Source of the DNA: a virus | DNA: 32,841 nt | Reading direction: 5' to 3' (one strand) | IMG/VR virus record: IMGVR_UViG_3300009481_000055 | Coordinates: 1 to 32,841 of that record | Part shown: one piece after another, positions 28,898 to 32,841 of the stretch | Layout of the letters: each line of letters begins with the position of its first letter | Numbering within the stretch: position 1 is the stretch's first letter | Translations under genes and position numbers: made by a program | The notes under the pieces: generated by a model | Told to the model about the DNA's origin: nothing | What the model saw: only the letters and a program-made list of their open reading frames with translations | Database searches by the model: none

Positions 28898-30742
28898 GTG
28901 GCTAGAAGAAAAGTAGAAGATATTATTAGTTTAGTAGATTCGCATTATGATGCTACTGAACCACTCCGATCTCGCATGGATGCTGATCATAATCTGTATA
29001 GATTGTCACCATTTGATGCTGGAGATGGGTATCAATCATATACTTCAAACGAACCACAGACATATGCAGACAAGATAATATCTTGGTTGGCAGGATCGGA
29101 CATGATTGTTCGTATACCCCCTGCTGGTAATCCACGAAACTCCAGAGAAGTTAACAACGATAAAGAAAGATTTATTATTGGGGCATTAAAGTCTGCCAAT
29201 GAACGCCTTATGAAAAGGCTTCAACCATGTTTACAGGATCAACTATCGTGGTATACAACTCTTCGTGGTTGGTATGCAGGTAGAGCATTACTCGTTAAAA
29301 GAGATGACAGTGATACATTCATTGACATTACACCATGGGATCCGATGCACACATACTGGGGAACAGATGGTGATGGGATGTCATGGGCATGTTACAAGGT
29401 TAAAAAAACCAGACATGAAATAGAATCCCAGTACAATGTCAAACTTGGCACTGAAAGGATGGATGAAGATGGAATAGAAGTTTATGACTTTTATGATCGT
29501 GAAGATAACTATGTAGCTATACCACATAGATATATCAAGAAAAGAACAGCACATGGAGGTACTGGAGTCCCGGTATTCCTAGGCCCAGTAGGTGCTAACC
29601 CATTAATACAGTCACTGGAGTGGTCATCGATAGAAGATACAGTCGAGGACTATGGTGAATCAGTATTTAAATCTACAAGAGAGTTATACGAAAAGCATAA
29701 CTTTATGATGTCTACAATGCTTGAGCTTACCGCAAGGTCACGCAAGCAAGGAATAGTAATAACTTCCAGAGATGGACAGAAGACACTGGAAGAAGACCCT
29801 TATAAAGAAGGAACTGAGATATCCCTAGCACAGGGAGAAGAGGTAAAGCCCCTAGGATTATTAGAAGTAGCCAGAGAAACTGGTGTTTATATGGGGATGG
29901 TATCAGGAGAGTTGCAACGTGGTTCAATACCACACTCAGTATATGGGGAGCTGCAATTCCAGCTATCTGGATTTGCGATAAATACTCTAAGGCAGGGCGT
30001 AGAATCTGTATTAGGCCCACGGATTGAGGCGTTGGAACACGCCTATATGCAGATATGTAATCTTTTATGTGACCAGTACTCCAGTGGAGCTTTCACCGCT
30101 ATGGAGTTGTCGGGTCGTGATAACAACAGGATGTATTTTTCAGAAACAATTACACCTCAGAGAGTCAAAGAGGGCGGTTCTATAGAGATATCTATAGTCG
30201 CCAGACTACCTCAAGACGATATGTCTAAGTACTCTATGGCACAGATTGCTAGAGAAGGCCCAACACCACTGATGCCTGATCTTTGGATCAGGGACAACAT
30301 ACTCGGAGTTCAGGATGCTGACCAGACAGACGATGCAATTAAGGAACAAATTGCAGAAAGAACCTTGCCAGAAGCAGGGCTATGGAGTTTATATCAGGCA
30401 GCTATGAAGCAGGGACGAGATGATCTTGCTCAATTTTACCTTGGTGAATTGATGGCAGTAATGTTGAGTAAGGCTAAGATGTTGTCAGATAATCTCGGTG
30501 GTGGAGTACCGCCAGCCCCATCCGCTGGTGCATTGCCTCCGATGCCTCCGGGTGCTCCACCACCCGGTGGCCCACCGGGAGTACCACCGGGTGTAGCTCC
30601 TCCAGCTATGATGAGTGGAATGCCACCTCCTGCACCTACGCCACAGGCTGGGCCTAATGTGCCACCGGGACAACCTAGGCCGGGAGCACAGAGTGATGCA
30701 ACACGATTAGGAAATATTGGCCTTGTCGGGCCGGGAGGATAA
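28898..30742 (+). CDS. Portal protein
   Basis: 614 residues from a GTG immediately after the terL stop. N-terminal helices (LVDSHYDATEPLRSRMDADH), a wing with GWYAGRALLVKRDDSDTFID and TPWDPMHTYWGTD, and a long crown-side helical region (KSTRELYEKHNFMMSTMLEL) are what I expect of a portal. The last 90 residues are a low-complexity Pro/Gly tail (GGGVPPAPSAGALPPMPPGA), unusual for portals and probably disordered. Placed after terL, it would form the 12-mer through which DNA enters and leaves. The tail may guide packaging or contact the scaffold. Confidence 0.78.
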   Translation: MARRKVEDIISLVDSHYDATEPLRSRMDADHNLYRLSPFDAGDGYQSYTSNEPQTYADKIISWLAGSDMIVRIPPAGNPRNSREVNNDKERFIIGALKSANERLMKRLQPCLQDQLSWYTTLRGWYAGRALLVKRDDSDTFIDITPWDPMHTYWGTDGDGMSWACYKVKKTRHEIESQYNVKLGTERMDEDGIEVYDFYDREDNYVAIPHRYIKKRTAHGGTGVPVFLGPVGANPLIQSLEWSSIEDTVEDYGESVFKSTRELYEKHNFMMSTMLELTARSRKQGIVITSRDGQKTLEEDPYKEGTEISLAQGEEVKPLGLLEVARETGVYMGMVSGELQRGSIPHSVYGELQFQLSGFAINTLRQGVESVLGPRIEALEHAYMQICNLLCDQYSSGAFTAMELSGRDNNRMYFSETITPQRVKEGGSIEISIVARLPQDDMSKYSMAQIAREGPTPLMPDLWIRDNILGVQDADQTDDAIKEQIAERTLPEAGLWSLYQAAMKQGRDDLAQFYLGELMAVMLSKAKMLSDNLGGGVPPAPSAGALPPMPPGAPPPGGPPGVPPGVAPPAMMSGMPPPAPTPQAGPNVPPGQPRPGAQSDATRLGNIGLVGPGG

Positions 30743-30745
30743 TCA

Positions 30746-32413
30746 GTGGCAATAGGAGATAACCTACCCGGAATATTTGGAAACCTAGTCCAGTCTGTTA
30801 TGAAGTCTGGTGGTGATCCTATGTATATGGTCGATCTGTTTGAAGGTCGTGATGCTGATAGGGAACAGGGATTAAGACTAGAAACAATGATGGGTGGCCC
30901 ACCCCCATTTGAAGATATACCAGCATTTGAACAACACTTTCAAATGACTGGTGACCCTATGATTGCTGCCGATATGGCATTGCAAGATACGCTATCTATG
31001 GAATCGATAGAACCTGATACAACAGGATTAACTTCTGGAATAGGGGCACAGGCTTTATTTAATTTTTCTCCGGGTACTGTAGATGAATCTTTATTTGATT
31101 CGTATTCAGAAAATCTTGGAGTTACTAGAGATCAGTTAGCATCTGCATACAATGACATAAATCAAGATATGTTATTACAAGATGCAACTATGTATGGAAC
31201 AGGAGAAGTGAATTTTGATCCTTTGCCCATGATGGGAACTGGTGATATACCAAGTGAGGATATTATGAACCCACCTGCTCAACAGGTACTGGCAGCAGGT
31301 CTTCCTGATATACCGTGGGGAGGTATGCCTAACTTTGGCAAAATAGGCAGTGCAATAGAGCATATAGCTCCTCTTTTTACTGGTGTTGATCCATCGGGAG
31401 TATATGGAGATAAGTCTGATGAAGATACTAAACCACCAGTTATCGTAGAATCTGCTAGATCAGAAATAGAAGACATAAGGAATCAGTGGGATCAAGGGAC
31501 ATTAACTACAGATGAAAGAAATCAAAAACTAGAAGACTTTGTTGTATCTGGAATGGACGCAAATTCCAAAGCAAGATTTGATCAAGGTGACATGTCTATT
31601 GTTGGTCAGGTTAATAATACTATTAATCAATATGTCCAGAGTTTTGGTGACCCACAGGGATTAACAGAATCAGATAGTGCCTTTGAAGCTAGAATGGTTT
31701 CAGGAGAAGGTGCTCCTGTTTCTATGGATATTGAAACTACTCGTTTCCAAAATCCAGACTTAAACCCTACAAATATAATGACATCACAGATACCAGAACA
31801 GTTAACTACTGGGCAACCTATGGGGCTTCCTGAATATCAGGGGACTGAATCTCCTGCGGAAATGTTTGAGGCGTATGGTGCTACCAATGTTCCTAATTAC
31901 TATGGAGGAATGGGTGCTTCTTTAGGTAGGCAATATAGACCATTGCTTGGTGCTCATCTTTTACAGCAGTCTGGCTTTGGATTTGGTGCTCCTCAAGCAG
32001 GACGCACATACGGTGCATTTTTAGAAGATGTAAGACCAGAAACATATACTCCATTAGACTGGAATAAACTTGCACCATCATGGGAAAAGTTAACAGGATA
32101 CGTAACAGCTCAAGCAAGTAGTGGTGGTACTGATCCTGATGCAGCAGAACAAATTGCCACAGGGAATCCTGTAATGGCAGAAGCATTAACTGAAACAGGT
32201 AGTGCAGGTAAAAGAAATGCAATTGCATTAGCATTAGCTAGATATCATGCAGGTAAGCCTGTGCAGAGTTCTTATGCTAATAGAGCAGTTGCCAGTTCTT
32301 TAGAAGATATCTATGATAGAACTGCTGCGGATACAATAAGATATGGTGGTGCTAATACTACTATTAAGTTTTTAGATAACTTGATTAAGTTGAATCCTGA
32401 AAGGTTTGGATAA
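30746..32413 (+). CDS. Unknown 555-residue head-region protein
   Basis: GTG start three bases after the portal stop, with GGGAGG 8 bases before it. The chain is acidic, with many Met, Gly and Pro residues and no transmembrane segment. Helical stretches near 240-270 (SEIEDIRNQWDQGTLTTDER) and 455-545 (NAIALALARYHAGKP, TTIKFLDNLIKL) flank loops of Gly/Pro. A position between portal and capsid is where scaffolding or internal virion proteins are usually encoded, but the sequence is not a typical scaffold coiled coil. Function unknown. Confidence 0.6.
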   Translation: MAIGDNLPGIFGNLVQSVMKSGGDPMYMVDLFEGRDADREQGLRLETMMGGPPPFEDIPAFEQHFQMTGDPMIAADMALQDTLSMESIEPDTTGLTSGIGAQALFNFSPGTVDESLFDSYSENLGVTRDQLASAYNDINQDMLLQDATMYGTGEVNFDPLPMMGTGDIPSEDIMNPPAQQVLAAGLPDIPWGGMPNFGKIGSAIEHIAPLFTGVDPSGVYGDKSDEDTKPPVIVESARSEIEDIRNQWDQGTLTTDERNQKLEDFVVSGMDANSKARFDQGDMSIVGQVNNTINQYVQSFGDPQGLTESDSAFEARMVSGEGAPVSMDIETTRFQNPDLNPTNIMTSQIPEQLTTGQPMGLPEYQGTESPAEMFEAYGATNVPNYYGGMGASLGRQYRPLLGAHLLQQSGFGFGAPQAGRTYGAFLEDVRPETYTPLDWNKLAPSWEKLTGYVTAQASSGGTDPDAAEQIATGNPVMAEALTETGSAGKRNAIALALARYHAGKPVQSSYANRAVASSLEDIYDRTAADTIRYGGANTTIKFLDNLIKLNPERFG

Positions 32414-32841
32414 TGGCTACTCCTGTTGGAACATTACAACAATTCGGTGGTGATACCTATAGATGGGATGGTACAGGATGGCAATATGTCCCTATGTCAC
32501 TCAATGTAGGTGGAACTGGTGATGACCCTTCAAATGCACCAGTTGTTACATCTGGTGGCATTGTACAACCAAATAATGGGACACAGATAGCCAGTGGTAT
32601 TCATGCAGGTACTGGTACGGGTACTGATACTGGTACTGGTACTACAATAGCAGGTGGTAATGATCCAGTAGATATGTCTGCTGGTGGTGATTTAAGTTTA
32701 GTGGATCAAGGAGCAAATAATATGGCAACCACATGGGAAGATTGGTCACCTGTATTTGGTGAGTATAGTCCAGAACAACAATATACATCATTGATGTCTA
32801 CAGCTATGCCTAACTACTATACCCCTAGGTATGGTCAGATG
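32413..32841 (+). CDS. Head-region protein, 3' truncated by window edge
   Basis: TAATG overlap with the previous gene; 143 codons are visible without a stop. It opens MATPVGTLQQFGGDTYRWDG, a short beta motif seen at the start of some virion proteins, then has a Gly/Thr linker (AGTGTGTDTGTGTT) and an acidic-aromatic segment (WEDWSPVFGEYSPEQQYTSL). It runs off the right edge, toward the missing DNA before the capsid gene. Too little to assign a role. Confidence 0.6.
   Translation, partial: MATPVGTLQQFGGDTYRWDGTGWQYVPMSLNVGGTGDDPSNAPVVTSGGIVQPNNGTQIASGIHAGTGTGTDTGTGTTIAGGNDPVDMSAGGDLSLVDQGANNMATTWEDWSPVFGEYSPEQQYTSLMSTAMPNYYTPRYGQM

Overview
The window looks like most of the genome of a tailed double-stranded DNA bacteriophage, cut open inside the head genes. 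The left edge enters the C-terminal part of a probable HK97-fold major capsid protein. The right edge breaks off in a gene two places after the portal, so the two ends probably meet in a circular or permuted genome with a short piece missing. There is no integrase, tRNA or rRNA. Genes are packed with 1-8 bp overlaps (ATGA, TAATG) and use strong AAGGAGG ribosome binding sites and sigma70-like promoters, so the host is a bacterium; I cannot name it. A likely adaptor and nozzle followed by fibres, with no tape-measure gene, suggests a short-tailed (podovirus-like) particle. The gene style resembles uncultured marine phages, but that is an impression, not a search result.

Layout. (1) 1-13217, plus strand: major capsid protein, small head proteins, a 23-residue Lys-rich mini-protein, likely adaptor and nozzle, a 1314-residue repeat-rich fibre, a glycine-rich adhesin-like protein, then a group of small membrane proteins that may serve lysis. 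(2) 13218-13435: a non-coding gap between convergent operons with a terminator for the minus strand and a nested set of stems that may be a structured RNA. (3) 13436-17742, minus strand: replication and recombination genes (zinc ribbon, PD-(D/E)XK resolvase-like protein, TubC_N-like protein, RepA/DnaB-type ATPase, coiled coil, RecB/Cas4-like nuclease, OB-fold single-strand binding protein, excisionase-like HTH). (4) 17940-22058, minus strand: HTH/zinc protein, three unknowns, and a VWA-domain protein paired with a MoxR/CobS-type AAA+ ATPase behind its own promoter. (5) 22228-24868, minus strand: four early genes, including a GP88-like protein. (6) 24869-25415: a long regulatory or origin-like region with a structured leader, inverted-repeat operators and a 49-bp compound palindrome. 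(7) 25416-32841, plus strand: membrane protein, unknown 478-residue protein, small and large terminase, portal and two further proteins.

The most striking feature is at about 21.17-25.14 kb. The minus-strand early genes and their leader are crowded with short, mostly perfect inverted repeats: arms of 4-13 bp, loops mostly of three bases (TTC, GTA, GAA, TAC) or TTTA. I counted more than 60 by eye. They lie mainly inside open reading frames, even over the most conserved motif of the GP88-like protein. At three gene starts a hairpin ends 0-1 base before the ribosome binding site. I saw nothing like this density in the structural genes on the other strand. It looks like a second, structural layer laid over protein-coding DNA, and it is the best candidate here for an undescribed system.
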